Below are positions 15,760-24,126 of a stretch of 64,000 nucleotides of DNA, one piece after another; the first letter of the stretch is position 1, and every line of letters starts with the position of its first letter. The position numbers and the translations under genes were made by a program. Origin of the DNA: Agromyces sp. H66 (GTDB taxonomy: Bacteria > Actinomycetota > Actinomycetes > Actinomycetales > Microbacteriaceae); assembly GCF_004959775.1 (NCBI RefSeq), contig NZ_SJZG01000011.1, forward strand, positions 62,001 through 126,000, read 5' to 3'. The notes under the pieces were generated by a model. It ran no database searches. It was not told where the DNA came from and saw only the letters and a list, made by a program, of their open reading frames with translations.

Positions 15760-15802
15760 TTTACGACCGGCACGATCCGCGGAAACACCGGCCGCATAGC
15801 GT
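15760..15802 (+). promoter_or_regulatory. narK promoter with GlnR-like operator
   Basis: TTTAC (15760-15764), 17 bases, GAAAC (15782-15786), 10 bases, then TAGCGT (15797-15802). The middle half-site (CACGA) is degenerate, but the outer boxes and the 10-base distance to the -10 box match those at nirB, nirD and the second chelatase. The transcript would start near 15809, about 37 bases before the narK start. Confidence 0.65.
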
Positions 15803-15845
15803 CGGCTCCACGAACTCCACCCGTGACCGACACCCGGAGGCAACG

Positions 15846-17261
15846 ATGACCGACACCACGAGCACCGCTCCCCCGCACCTCGCCCCCACCGCCGTCGAGA
15901 CGGCGCCGGCACTCGCCACGAGGCCCGGCCGATGGATCGACAACTGGAATCCCGAAGATCATGTGCAGTGGGAGGGCGAGGGGCGCGCGATCGCGCGCCG
16001 CAACCTCCGCTGGTCGATCTTCGCCGAGTTCCTCGGCTTCGTCGTCTGGCAACTGTGGTCGATCGTCGTCGTGTCGCTGCCGGCGGCCGGCTTCGCATTC
16101 GACACCGGCCAGGTCTTCTGGCTCATCTCCATTCCCGCCCTGGTGGGCGCCACGCTCCGGATCCCGTACACGTTCATGGTGCCGCGCTTCGGCGGCCGCA
16201 ACTGGACGATCGTCTCGGCCGCGCTGCTGCTCATCCCCGCGGTGGGACTCGGCATCGTGGTCTCGAACCCCGCCACGCCGTTCCCGGTGATGCTCGCGAT
16301 CGCGGCGCTCGCCGGCTTCGGCGGCGGCAACTTCGCCAGCTCGATGGCGAACATCACGTTCTTCTACCCGCAGCGCGAGAAGGGCTGGGCGCTCGGCCTG
16401 AACGCCGCCGGCGGCAATCTCGGCGCCTCGGTGGCGCAGTTCGTCGTGCCCATCGTCATCACCGTCGGCGCCGCCGCGACGCTCAACCTCCCGCTCGCCG
16501 GCTGGATCTGGATCCCGTTCATCCTGCTGGCGATGTTCGGCGCCTACCGCTACATGGACAACCTCGGGAGCGCGAAGGCCGACGTGGCCGCGTCGCTCGC
16601 CGCGCTCAAGGAGCCGCACCTGTGGATCCTCTCGGTGCTCTACATCGGCACCTTCGGCTCGTTCATCGGGTTCGCCGGGGTCTTCCCGAAGCTGATCGCC
16701 GACCAGTTCCCCGACTTCTCCACCCCCTTCGCGGTCGGGTCCGCCTCGATCTCGCTCGCCTTCATGGGGGCCCTGGTCGGCTCGCTCGCCCGCCCCTACG
16801 GCGGAAAGCTCTCCGACCGCTTCGGCGGGGCGACCATCACCATCTTCTCCTTCGCGGTGATGGCACTCGGCGCGCTCGCGGTCATCTGGACGCTTCCGGT
16901 CGGCAACTTCTGGTTGTTCCTCGTCCTGTTCCTCGTGCTCTTCACCGCATCGGGTGTCGGAAACGGCTCGACCTACCGCATGATCCCGACGGTGTTCGCG
17001 CTGAAGGCCGGCGCCGCCGACGCGCACAACACCGCGGGCGACATCAGCTCGCAGCGCAAGGCGGCCGCGGCGCTGGGCATCATCTCGGCCATCGGCGCGT
17101 ACGGCGGCTTCGCGATCCCGCAGTTGCTCGGGCTCTCGAAGACGACCTTCGGCGAGTACACCACCGGCCTCGGCTGGTTCGTGTGGGCGTACGCGGGCAT
17201 GCTCGTCCTCACCGCGATCGTCTACGTGTTCGGCGCACGCCGCGCCGGCACGCGGATCTGA
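15846..17261 (+). CDS. narK: Nitrate/nitrite transporter, NarK family (MFS)
   Basis: A 471-residue major facilitator protein that brings nitrate in (and may export nitrite). After a cytoplasmic N-terminus it has about twelve membrane segments. GFGGGNFASSMANITFFYPQREKGWALGLNAAGGNLG is the first nitrate signature, and GVGNGSTYRMIP with the later Gly-rich stretch the second. ATG 15846 follows GGAGG with a 5-base gap. It heads the narK-nasA-nasB-like operon behind a GlnR-like promoter. Confidence 0.95.
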   Translation: MTDTTSTAPPHLAPTAVETAPALATRPGRWIDNWNPEDHVQWEGEGRAIARRNLRWSIFAEFLGFVVWQLWSIVVVSLPAAGFAFDTGQVFWLISIPALVGATLRIPYTFMVPRFGGRNWTIVSAALLLIPAVGLGIVVSNPATPFPVMLAIAALAGFGGGNFASSMANITFFYPQREKGWALGLNAAGGNLGASVAQFVVPIVITVGAAATLNLPLAGWIWIPFILLAMFGAYRYMDNLGSAKADVAASLAALKEPHLWILSVLYIGTFGSFIGFAGVFPKLIADQFPDFSTPFAVGSASISLAFMGALVGSLARPYGGKLSDRFGGATITIFSFAVMALGALAVIWTLPVGNFWLFLVLFLVLFTASGVGNGSTYRMIPTVFALKAGAADAHNTAGDISSQRKAAAALGIISAIGAYGGFAIPQLLGLSKTTFGEYTTGLGWFVWAYAGMLVLTAIVYVFGARRAGTRI

Positions 17262-17268
17262 ACCCGAT

Positions 17269-17293
17269 GGGGCGCGCCGGCACGGCGCGCCCC
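17269..17293 (+). terminator. Perfect 10-bp hairpin between narK and nasA
   Basis: GGGGCGCGCC (17269-17278) pairs with GGCGCGCCCC (17284-17293) around a 5-base loop, 8 bases after the narK stop and 40 bases before the nasA start. There is no T tract. It may partly end transcription or stabilise the narK message, giving more transporter than reductase mRNA. Confidence 0.55.
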
Positions 17294-17332
17294 TCCCCCG
17301 CCCGACCGAACGACGTCCGAGAGGAGGCGGCA

Positions 17333-19444
17333 GTGAGCACCCCAAGCGACACGCACTGCCCGTACTGCGCGCTCCAGTGCGCGATGACGCTGACGCCCAC
17401 GGATGCCTCGAATGCCGCGGCCGCACCCGTGACCGTCACCGGCCGGGACTTCCCCACGAATCGCGGCGGACTGTGCACGAAGGGCTGGACGTCGGCGGAA
17501 CTGCTCCGCGCACCGTCGCGCCTCACCGCCCCGCTGGTCCGGGGCGCCGACGGGGAACTGCACGAGACGAGCTGGGATGAGGCGCTCGACCTCGTCACGA
17601 CGCGCCTCCGCGGCATCCGCTCGCGGCACGGCGCCGACGCCATCGCGGTCTTCGGCGGCGGCGGGCTGACGAACGAGAAGGCGTACCTGCTCGGCAAGTT
17701 CGCGCGGCTCGCGCTCGGCACGAGCCGCATCGACTACAACGGGCGGTACTGCATGTCGTCGGCCGCCGCGGCGGGCAACCGCGCGTTCGGCGTCGACCGG
17801 GGACTCCCCTTCCCCGTCGAGGACCTCGACGGGGCCTCGACGATCCTCCTCCTCGGCACCAACGTCGCCGAGACCATGCCGCCGTTCATCGGGCACCTGG
17901 CCGGCGCGCAGGCCGCCGGCGGGCTCGTCGTCGTCGACCCGCGACGCACGCCGACCGCGCGGCTCACCGACGACGGCCGTGGCCTGCACATCCAGCCCGA
18001 GCCCGGAACCGACCTGGCACTCCTCCTCGGGCTCGCGCACGTCGTGATCGCCGAGCGGCTCGTGGACGTCGACTACGTCGCCGCCCGCACGACCGGGTTC
18101 GAATCGGTGCGCCGGAGCGTCGCCTCGTGGTGGCCCGAGCGCGTGCAGTCGGTCACGGGCGTCCCTGCACCGACGCTGCGCCGGCTGGCGCGCCGGCTCG
18201 CCTCGGGCGAGAGCACCTACATCCTCACCGGGCGCGGCGTCGAGCAGCACGTCGACGGCACCGACACCGCGACCGCGGCCATCAACCTCGCGCTGCTCCT
18301 CGGCCTCCCGGGCCGGCCGGGCAGCGGCTACGGCACCCTCACGGGGCAGGGCAACGGCCAGGGCGGCCGCGAGCACGGCCAGAAGTGCGACCAGCTCCCC
18401 GGCTACCGCAGGATCACCGACCCCGAGGCCCGAGCGCACGTCGCCCGCGTCTGGGGCGTCGACCCGGGGGAGATCCCCGGCCCGGGCGTCCCCGCCGTCG
18501 AACTGCTGCAGTCGCTCGGCCGGCCAGACGGCGTGCGGGCACTGCTCGTGCACGGCTCGAACCTCGTGGTCTCGTCCCCCAACGTCGCCGACGTGCGCGC
18601 GGGGCTCTCGCGGCTCGACCTGCTCGTGGTGTGCGACGTCTTCCCATCCGAGACGGCCGCGCTCGCCGACGTCGTGCTGCCCGTGACCCAGTGGGCCGAG
18701 GAGGACGGCACCATGACGAACCTCGAGGGCCGCGTCATCCGTCGTCGCCGGGCGATCGCGCCGCCCGCCGGCGCGCGCGACGAGCTGTGGGTGCTCGCCG
18801 AGCTGGCCCGGCGCCTCGAGTGCACGGCCACGTTCGGCACCGACCCCGAGGCGGTCTTCGAGGAGCTGCGCCTCGCGTCGGAGGGCGGGATCGCCGACTA
18901 CTCGGGCATCGACTACGCGATGCTCGACCGCGGTGAAGCCGCCTACTGGCCGTACCCGAGCGGCAGCGCCGGCACGCCCCGGCTCTTCGCCGACCGGTTC
19001 GCGCATCCCGACGGCCGTGCCCGCTTCGCGGCCGTGTCGGCGCGGGAGTCCGCGCGTCCGCGTCCCGCCGACGGCGAGCTCACGCTCGTCACCGGGCGGC
19101 TGCTCGAGCACTACCAGAGCGGCACGCAGACGCGACGGGTTCCGGAGCTCCACGACGCACGGCCCGAGGCGGTCGCGTCGATGCATCCGTCGACCGCCCA
19201 ACGCCTCGGCATCACCGACGGCGAGCGCATCGAGCTCGCGAACGGCCGGGGCACGGTGCGCTGCCTGGCGCGGCTGACCACCGACATCCGGCCCGACGCA
19301 GTGTTCCTGCCGTTCCACTACGGCGACGAGCAGGCCGCGAATCTCTTGACGAGCGACGCGGTCGACCCCGTCTCGTCGATGCCCGAATTCAAGACCAACG
19401 TCGTGCGCGCCAGGCGCCTCGTGGAAACCGGAGTCCTCGCATGA
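17333..19444 (+). CDS. nasA: Assimilatory nitrate reductase, molybdopterin catalytic subunit
   Basis: This enzyme reduces nitrate to nitrite in the cytoplasm. The 703-residue protein has an N-terminal [4Fe-4S] site (CPYCALQC then GGLCTKGW), the bis-MGD molybdopterin oxidoreductase core, and a C-terminal molydopterin-binding domain (LVTGRLLEHYQSGTQTRRVPEL). YNGRYCMSSAAAAGNRAFG holds the probable Cys ligand of molybdenum. The GTG 17333 start has a GAGGAGG site 5 bases upstream. The stop overlaps the next gene, its probable electron donor, by 4 bases. Confidence 0.95.
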   Translation: MSTPSDTHCPYCALQCAMTLTPTDASNAAAAPVTVTGRDFPTNRGGLCTKGWTSAELLRAPSRLTAPLVRGADGELHETSWDEALDLVTTRLRGIRSRHGADAIAVFGGGGLTNEKAYLLGKFARLALGTSRIDYNGRYCMSSAAAAGNRAFGVDRGLPFPVEDLDGASTILLLGTNVAETMPPFIGHLAGAQAAGGLVVVDPRRTPTARLTDDGRGLHIQPEPGTDLALLLGLAHVVIAERLVDVDYVAARTTGFESVRRSVASWWPERVQSVTGVPAPTLRRLARRLASGESTYILTGRGVEQHVDGTDTATAAINLALLLGLPGRPGSGYGTLTGQGNGQGGREHGQKCDQLPGYRRITDPEARAHVARVWGVDPGEIPGPGVPAVELLQSLGRPDGVRALLVHGSNLVVSSPNVADVRAGLSRLDLLVVCDVFPSETAALADVVLPVTQWAEEDGTMTNLEGRVIRRRRAIAPPAGARDELWVLAELARRLECTATFGTDPEAVFEELRLASEGGIADYSGIDYAMLDRGEAAYWPYPSGSAGTPRLFADRFAHPDGRARFAAVSARESARPRPADGELTLVTGRLLEHYQSGTQTRRVPELHDARPEAVASMHPSTAQRLGITDGERIELANGRGTVRCLARLTTDIRPDAVFLPFHYGDEQAANLLTSDAVDPVSSMPEFKTNVVRARRLVETGVLA

Positions 19445-21051
19445 GCGCTGCCCTCAGGATCGTCCTCGTCGGCTACGGCCCGGTCGGCGCCCGCTTCGTC
19501 GAGGAACTGCTGCCCTCGGTCCGGTCCGGCGCGGTGAGGCTCACGGTTGTCGCCGGCGAACACATCGAGGCCTACAACCGGGTGCTCGTGGCCGAGTACG
19601 CCGTCGGCAACACCGAGCTGGAGTCGATGCTGGTCGGCGACCGGGAGGCGGCGGAGGCCGCCGGCGCCCGCGTGCTGCTCGGCGTCGCCGCGACCGCGAT
19701 CGATCGCGAGCACCGCGTGGTGCGGCTCAGCACCGGCGAGCAGGTGGCGTACGACCGTCTCGTGCTGGCCACCGGCGCCCGCGCCAACGTGCCGACCCTC
19801 GAGGGTGTCGAGCGGCACCGCCGCGACCTCGCATCGCTCGAGCGGTACGCCGACCGACTGGTCGCCCGCGACGACGCGCTGCCAGAGGGCGTCACCGCGC
19901 TCCGCGACCTCGCGGACGCCGAGCGGGTGCTCGAGGCGGTGCGCGGTCGCCGCCGCATCATCGTGCTCGGCGCGGGCGTGCTCGGCCTCGAGCTCGCGCT
20001 CGCGGCCGCCCATGCGGGCGCACAGGTGTGCGTCGTGCACCACGGTCCGCACCCCATGCCCCGGAACCTCGACCGAGGCGGCGGCCAGGTGCTCCGCGCC
20101 GCACTCCGCCGCACCGGGATCGCCGTCATCGCGCACAGCCGGGCCGAGGCGATCGGATTCCGCACCGACGCCGACGGCACGCGCAGGTTCGACCAGCTCG
20201 TCACCGCCGACGGCAAGCAGCTGCGGGGCGACCTCCTCGTGCTCTCCTGCGGCGTGAGCCCGCGCAACGAACTGGCCACGCTCGCCGGCCTCCGCACCGC
20301 GGTCGGCATCGTCGTCGACTCGAGCCTCGCGAGCTGGACCGACCCGAACGTGTACGCCATCGGCGACTGCGCGCAGGTCGTCGAGCGCACCGCCGAGCTC
20401 GCCGGCCGGCGGGAGCTCCCCGGCGCGCCCTCGGGGCTCATCGGGCCCGGGTGGCGGCAGGCCGCCTGGCTCGCCGGAGCGCTCGCGGACGAGGCCGCCG
20501 GCGAGGCGACGGATGCCGCGGGGCCGACCGAACGCGACCCGATCGTGATGCTCAAGGCCGAGCACATTGACGTGGTCGCGGTCGGCGACGTCTCGGCCGA
20601 CCCGTTCGACGACGACGTCGTGCGTCCGCGGCGGCGCGTGTCGCAGTGGGCCGACCCCGAGCATCTCCGCTACGTGAAGATGGTCACCGAGGACGGCGCG
20701 CTCACCGGCTTCGTGAGCGTCGGGATGCCGCGTACCGCCGCCGAGCTCACGCTGCTGTTCGAACGTCGTGGCGAACTGCCCGCCGATCGATCGCTCCTGC
20801 TGCGCTTCGACGGACCCGACTACGACCCGAGCGACGACGCCGACGCATTCGCGCCCGCGACCACCGTGTGCTGGTGCAACGGCGTCACGGTGGGACGCAT
20901 CGAGGAGTCCGCCGCGTGCGGCAACACCACGGTCGAGGGCGTCGGCCGCGATACGCGCGCGGGCACCGGCTGCGGCGGATGCCGCGGCCGCATCGCCGAC
21001 ATCCTGGCGCGGGCAGCGGAGGCCGACGAGACGCCGAGCCTCACGGCCTGA
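19441..21051 (+). CDS. NasB-like FAD/NAD(P)H-dependent nitrate reductase electron-transfer subunit
   Basis: A 536-residue flavoprotein. It has an N-terminal FAD site (IVLVGYGPVGARFVEEL), an NAD site (IIVLGAGVLGLELALAAA, about residues 178-195), an FAD-binding GD motif (VYAIGDCAQVVE) and a C-terminal BFD-like [2Fe-2S] domain (CWCNG ... CGGC, about 475-515). It resembles the NADH-oxidising half of NirB and the NasB subunit that feeds electrons to NasA. The overlap with nasA supports a two-subunit nitrate reductase. Stand-alone nitrite reductase activity is excluded by the lack of siroheme ligands. Confidence 0.88.
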   Translation: MSAALRIVLVGYGPVGARFVEELLPSVRSGAVRLTVVAGEHIEAYNRVLVAEYAVGNTELESMLVGDREAAEAAGARVLLGVAATAIDREHRVVRLSTGEQVAYDRLVLATGARANVPTLEGVERHRRDLASLERYADRLVARDDALPEGVTALRDLADAERVLEAVRGRRRIIVLGAGVLGLELALAAAHAGAQVCVVHHGPHPMPRNLDRGGGQVLRAALRRTGIAVIAHSRAEAIGFRTDADGTRRFDQLVTADGKQLRGDLLVLSCGVSPRNELATLAGLRTAVGIVVDSSLASWTDPNVYAIGDCAQVVERTAELAGRRELPGAPSGLIGPGWRQAAWLAGALADEAAGEATDAAGPTERDPIVMLKAEHIDVVAVGDVSADPFDDDVVRPRRRVSQWADPEHLRYVKMVTEDGALTGFVSVGMPRTAAELTLLFERRGELPADRSLLLRFDGPDYDPSDDADAFAPATTVCWCNGVTVGRIEESAACGNTTVEGVGRDTRAGTGCGGCRGRIADILARAAEADETPSLTA

Positions 21052-21052
21052 C

Positions 21053-21067
21053 CGGCGCCGAGCGCCG
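21053..21067. terminator. Short GC hairpin between convergent genes
   Basis: CGGCGC (21053-21058) pairs with GCGCCG (21062-21067) around a 3-base loop, directly after the nasB-like stop and before the convergent chelatase stop at 21082. It is a weak candidate for a shared terminator; no T tract is present. Confidence 0.35.
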
Positions 21068-21081
21068 CGATCGAACCGACG

Positions 21082-21843
21082 TCAAGCCCGCTCGCGGCTC
21101 TTCGCGTCGGCGTCGTCGTAGCGCTCGAGCACGAGATCGACGAGCTCGGGCGCGGCAGGCTCTTCGGGAAGCAGCAGCGGCTCGGCGATGGCGTCGGCAC
21201 CGGCGGCGGATGCCGCGTCGTAGAACGTGCCGGGGGCGAGCAGGTAGGACCCGACGACCACGCGCGCGCCAGGGTGCACCTCTCGGATCATCTCGATCGC
21301 GTCGGGAAGCCTCGGGATCGCGGCCGCGATGAAGCCCACGGTCACCGGGCGGCCGAGGCGCTGCGCGAGCCGCCTCGCGGTCTCGAAGCACTCGCGCACG
21401 GCCCGCGTATCGTTCGATCCGGCCGCGGCGAGCAGCACGGCGTCGCCGTCGGCGAGGTCCAGCCGGCGAAGCCGGCTCGCGAGGACATCGACGATGCGAT
21501 CGTCGGGGCCGAGCTCCGCGGCCAGTTGCGCACCGCCGCCCAGCCGGTCGAGCCCGAGCGAGAGCCCCGTGCGCACGTGGAACCCGGCCGAGAGCACGAG
21601 CGGCACGATGACCGCATCGGACTCGGCGTCGGCCGCAAGCGCCGCCGCGACGTCGGCGTTCGACGCGTCGACGAAGCTGATCGAGACGTCCAGGTCGGGG
21701 CGCGCGGATGCGACGCCGTCGACGAGGCGGATGATCGCCTCTCGGTTCTCACCCGACGGCGCCCCATGGGTCACGGCGACGAGCCGGAGCGGATGGGCGC
21801 CGAGATGATCTTCCGGGACGCCCGTACCAGTCGACCCGACCAT
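21082..21843 (-). CDS. CbiX-type sirohydrochlorin chelatase, copy 2
   Basis: A 253-residue paralogue of the chelatase at 9926-10645, with the same two-repeat plan: VAVTHGAPSGENREA, VPLVLSAGFHVRTGL, LAAAGSNDTRAVRECF and VVVGSYLLAPGTFYD. The second His of the first copy's GHH is Phe here (GFH), so metal binding may differ. ATG 21843 is used; TCTGGAG is just upstream. It is transcribed alone from a promoter with GlnR-like boxes, so it belongs to the nitrate regulon. Confidence 0.86.
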   Translation of the reverse strand: MVGSTGTGVPEDHLGAHPLRLVAVTHGAPSGENREAIIRLVDGVASARPDLDVSISFVDASNADVAAALAADAESDAVIVPLVLSAGFHVRTGLSLGLDRLGGGAQLAAELGPDDRIVDVLASRLRRLDLADGDAVLLAAAGSNDTRAVRECFETARRLAQRLGRPVTVGFIAAAIPRLPDAIEMIREVHPGARVVVGSYLLAPGTFYDAASAAGADAIAEPLLLPEEPAAPELVDLVLERYDDADAKSRERA

Positions 21844-21892
21844 CTCCAGACCCGCGCTTTCCGGCGGTATCCGGTCTCATCCGCCGGTTTCG

Positions 21893-21935
21893 ACGCTATG
21901 CACGGCGTGTTACGCGAACCGCACCCGGGTGTTTC
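21893..21935 (-). promoter_or_regulatory. Promoter of second chelatase with GlnR-like operator
   Basis: On the minus strand: GAAAC (21935-21931), 17 bases, GTAAC (21913-21909), 10 bases, TAGCGT (21898-21893). The middle half-site is GTGCG. Spacing is identical to the nirD promoter. Transcription would begin near 21886, about 43 bases before the ATG at 21843. Confidence 0.7.
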
Positions 21936-21953
21936 CGACAGGTGAAGAGTGTC

Positions 21954-22664
21954 TCACGCGGGGGCGTCGGCGGGTGCGTCGCCGAGCAGCTCGGGCCGCA
22001 CGCGCGCCGTGCGTTCGAGCTGCTGTTCGCGACGCCAGGCCGCGACCTTCCCGTGGTTGCCCGAGAGCAGCACGGGCGGCACCTCGAGTCCGCGCCAGAC
22101 GGCAGGCTTCGTGTAGCTGGGGTACTCGAGCAGGCCGTCCTCGTGCGACTCCTCGACGAGGCTCTCGGGGTTGCCGACGACACCGGGAACGAGCCGGCCG
22201 GCGGCCTCGATCATGGCCATCGCGGCGACCTCGCCGCCGTTCAGCACGTAGTCGCCGAGGCTGATGAGGCGCACGCGCATCCGCGTGGCGTAGTGGTCGA
22301 CGACGCGCTGGTCGATGCCCTCGTAACGCCCGCACGCGAACACGAGGTGTTCCTCGGCCGCGAGCTCGCGGGCGATGGTCTGCGTGAACGGTTCGCCGGC
22401 GGGCGACGGCACCACGAGCAGGGCGTCGGATGCCCCGTCGCCGACGATCGCGTCGAGCGCCTCGCCCCACGGCTCGGGCTTCATGACCATGCCGGCGCCG
22501 CCGCCGTAGGGGGTGTCGTCGACCGTGCGGTGCCGGTCGTGCGTGTAGTCCCGCAGGTCGTGCGTGGCCACCTCGATGAGTCCCGCCTGTCGGGCCTTGC
22601 CGAGCAGGGAGATGTCGAGCACCGAGAAGAACTCGGGGAAGATCGTGACGATGTCGATCCGCAT
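21954..22664 (-). CDS. trmD: tRNA (guanine37-N1)-methyltransferase
   Basis: TrmD methylates G37 next to the anticodon, which prevents frameshifting. The 236-residue protein starts [13 protein letters not shown] and contains the SPOUT knot signatures [32 protein letters not shown] and [32 protein letters not shown] is the usual C-terminal part. It lies 9 bases after rimM in the rpsP-khpA-rimM-trmD operon, the common bacterial order. Confidence 0.96.
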   Translation of the reverse strand: MRIDIVTIFPEFFSVLDISLLGKARQAGLIEVATHDLRDYTHDRHRTVDDTPYGGGAGMVMKPEPWGEALDAIVGDGASDALLVVPSPAGEPFTQTIARELAAEEHLVFACGRYEGIDQRVVDHYATRMRVRLISLGDYVLNGGEVAAMAMIEAAGRLVPGVVGNPESLVEESHEDGLLEYPSYTKPAVWRGLEVPPVLLSGNHGKVAAWRREQQLERTARVRPELLGDAPADAPA

Positions 22665-22673
22665 GGCGCCCGC

Positions 22674-23255
22674 CTACTCGTCGCGCTCGTCGGTCTCCGC
22701 GTCGGGAGCGCCGGCGTCTGGCAGTTCCTCGAAGAGCCCGGCCGGGGGCGTGACGGTGACGGTGCCGGCCTCGAGGTCGACCTCGGGCACGATCGCGGCG
22801 ACGAACGGCACCATGACCTCGCCGCTGCGGGTCTTCACGATCAGCAGGTCCTGGGCGGGGAGGTGGTCGACGTGCGCGATCTCGCCGACCTTCTCGCCGT
22901 CGCGGAGCACGGTGAGCCCCACGAGCTGGTGGTCGTACCACGCGTCGGGTTCGGGTGCCTCCTGATCGACGTGGTCGACCCAGAGGATGGCCTTGACGAG
23001 GCTCTCGGCGGCCGTGCGATCGTCGACGCCCTCGAAGAACCCGACGGGGTGGCCGTTGTACCACCGGAGCTCGCGCAGCCGCAGGTGCCTGCCGTGCCAG
23101 GGCGAATCGGCGGGCACCTGCAGCGAGAACTCGGCCCCGGGCACGAAGCGGCGCTCGGGGTCGTCGGTGTACAGCTCGAGCTTGAGGGCGCCCTTGAGGC
23201 CGTGGGCCTTCGTGAGACGGCCGACCCGGAGCTGCGTTCGGGCTGCGGCGCTCAC
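22674..23255 (-). CDS. rimM: 16S rRNA processing protein RimM
   Basis: RimM helps mature the 30S subunit by binding S19. The 193-residue protein has VGRLTKAHGLKGALKL at the N-terminus (beta-barrel domain) and the PRC-barrel region (WYDHQLVGLTV, DLLIVKTRSGEVMVPFV, PPAGLFE). The C-terminal tail is acidic. The GTG start at 23255 lies one base after the khpA stop. It is part of the rpsP operon. Confidence 0.95.
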   Translation of the reverse strand: MSAAARTQLRVGRLTKAHGLKGALKLELYTDDPERRFVPGAEFSLQVPADSPWHGRHLRLRELRWYNGHPVGFFEGVDDRTAAESLVKAILWVDHVDQEAPEPDAWYDHQLVGLTVLRDGEKVGEIAHVDHLPAQDLLIVKTRSGEVMVPFVAAIVPEVDLEAGTVTVTPPAGLFEELPDAGAPDAETDERDE

Positions 23256-23256
23256 G

Positions 23257-23493
23257 TCAGTCGTCGGTGTCGACGACGTCGACGCGAACGCGTCGGCCGT
23301 CGGCGAGTGCGGTCACGAGCGTGCGGAGCGCCTTCGCGGTGCGGCCGGCGCGTCCGATCACGCGACCGAGGTCCTCGGGGTTCACGTGAACCTCGAGGAC
23401 CTCGCCGCGTGCGCTCGACGCTGCGACGACCTTCACGTCGTCAGGGTGATCGACGATCCCCTTGACGAGGTGTTCGAGCGCGGACTGGAGCAA
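23257..23493 (-). CDS. khpA: KH-domain RNA-binding protein KhpA
   Basis: A 78-residue protein made of one type II KH domain, with the GRVIGRAGRTAKALR motif (the GxxG loop). KhpA proteins bind RNA, often with KhpB/Jag, and are encoded between rpsP and rimM in many Gram-positives. The start is a TTG at 23493, three bases after the rpsP stop, so translation is probably coupled. Confidence 0.93.
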   Translation of the reverse strand: MLQSALEHLVKGIVDHPDDVKVVAASSARGEVLEVHVNPEDLGRVIGRAGRTAKALRTLVTALADGRRVRVDVVDTDD

Positions 23494-23496
23494 GGC

Positions 23497-23904
23497 CTAG
23501 GCCTCGTCCGTGGCGGCCTCGTCGGCGGGCGCCTCCTCGGCCTTCGCCGGCTTCTCGGCCTTGGGCTTCAGCACCGGCTTCTTCGCCTCGTCGGCGACGA
23601 AGGCGGCCTTGGGCTCGGCGACCTCGACCCTCGAGGCGGCGTTCTTGTCACCCTTGAACTTGCCCCAGTCACCCGTGAGGCGGAGGATCGCGGCGACCTG
23701 CTCGGTCGGCTGGGCGCCGACGGAGAGCCAGTACTGGGCGCGGTCCGAGTCGACCTCGATGAACGAGGGGTTCTGGGTGGGGTGGTACTTGCCGATCTCC
23801 TCGATCACGCGACCGTCGCGCTTGGTGCGCGAGTCGGCGACGACGATGCGGTAGTACGGCGCACGGATCTTGCCGAGGCGCTTGAGACGGATCTTGACAG
23901 CCAC
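23497..23904 (-). CDS. rpsP: 30S ribosomal protein S16
   Basis: The 135-residue S16 starts [32 protein letters not shown], the family signature, from a GTG at 23904 with AGGAGA 3 bases upstream. It has the Ala/Lys/Glu-rich C-terminal extension (about 95-135) usual in actinobacteria. It is first in the rpsP-khpA-rimM-trmD operon, behind the 222-bp gap shared with the divergent GCS2 gene. Confidence 0.96.
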   Translation of the reverse strand: MAVKIRLKRLGKIRAPYYRIVVADSRTKRDGRVIEEIGKYHPTQNPSFIEVDSDRAQYWLSVGAQPTEQVAAILRLTGDWGKFKGDKNAASRVEVAEPKAAFVADEAKKPVLKPKAEKPAKAEEAPADEAATDEA

Positions 23905-24035
23905 AATTCTCCTGATGATGTGATGAGGTTGGCGAACTGACAGCCGTGAGCGTGGGGTGCACACTCGGCGGAAGCTCAATGGGGTTCTGCGCGCCGGATA
24001 GAGGGTCGGGCGGTACAGAACTCGACTGACCATTC

Positions 24036-24064
24036 TTGCAGATATCGCGGCGTAAGGATAATCG
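24036..24064 (+). promoter_or_regulatory. Candidate housekeeping promoter of the GCS2-type ligase gene
   Basis: TTGCAG (24036-24041), a 17-base spacer, then TAATCG (24059-24064). This is the best -35/-10 pair in the 222-bp gap between rpsP and the plus-strand gene. Transcription would start near 24071, leaving about 56 bases of leader before ATG 24127. Confidence 0.45.
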
Positions 24065-24126
24065 CCCGGCTCGCATGCCAAGATGGGCCGACACCGGTGC
24101 ATCCGCCGTCCCGAGGGGGTTCGCGT

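Noticed and set aside
15932..17332. Long upstream extension of the nasA frame over narK
   Set aside because: The extension is Arg/Pro/His-rich out-of-frame sequence over narK. The CPYCALQC start domain and a strong ribosome binding site place the true start at 17333.
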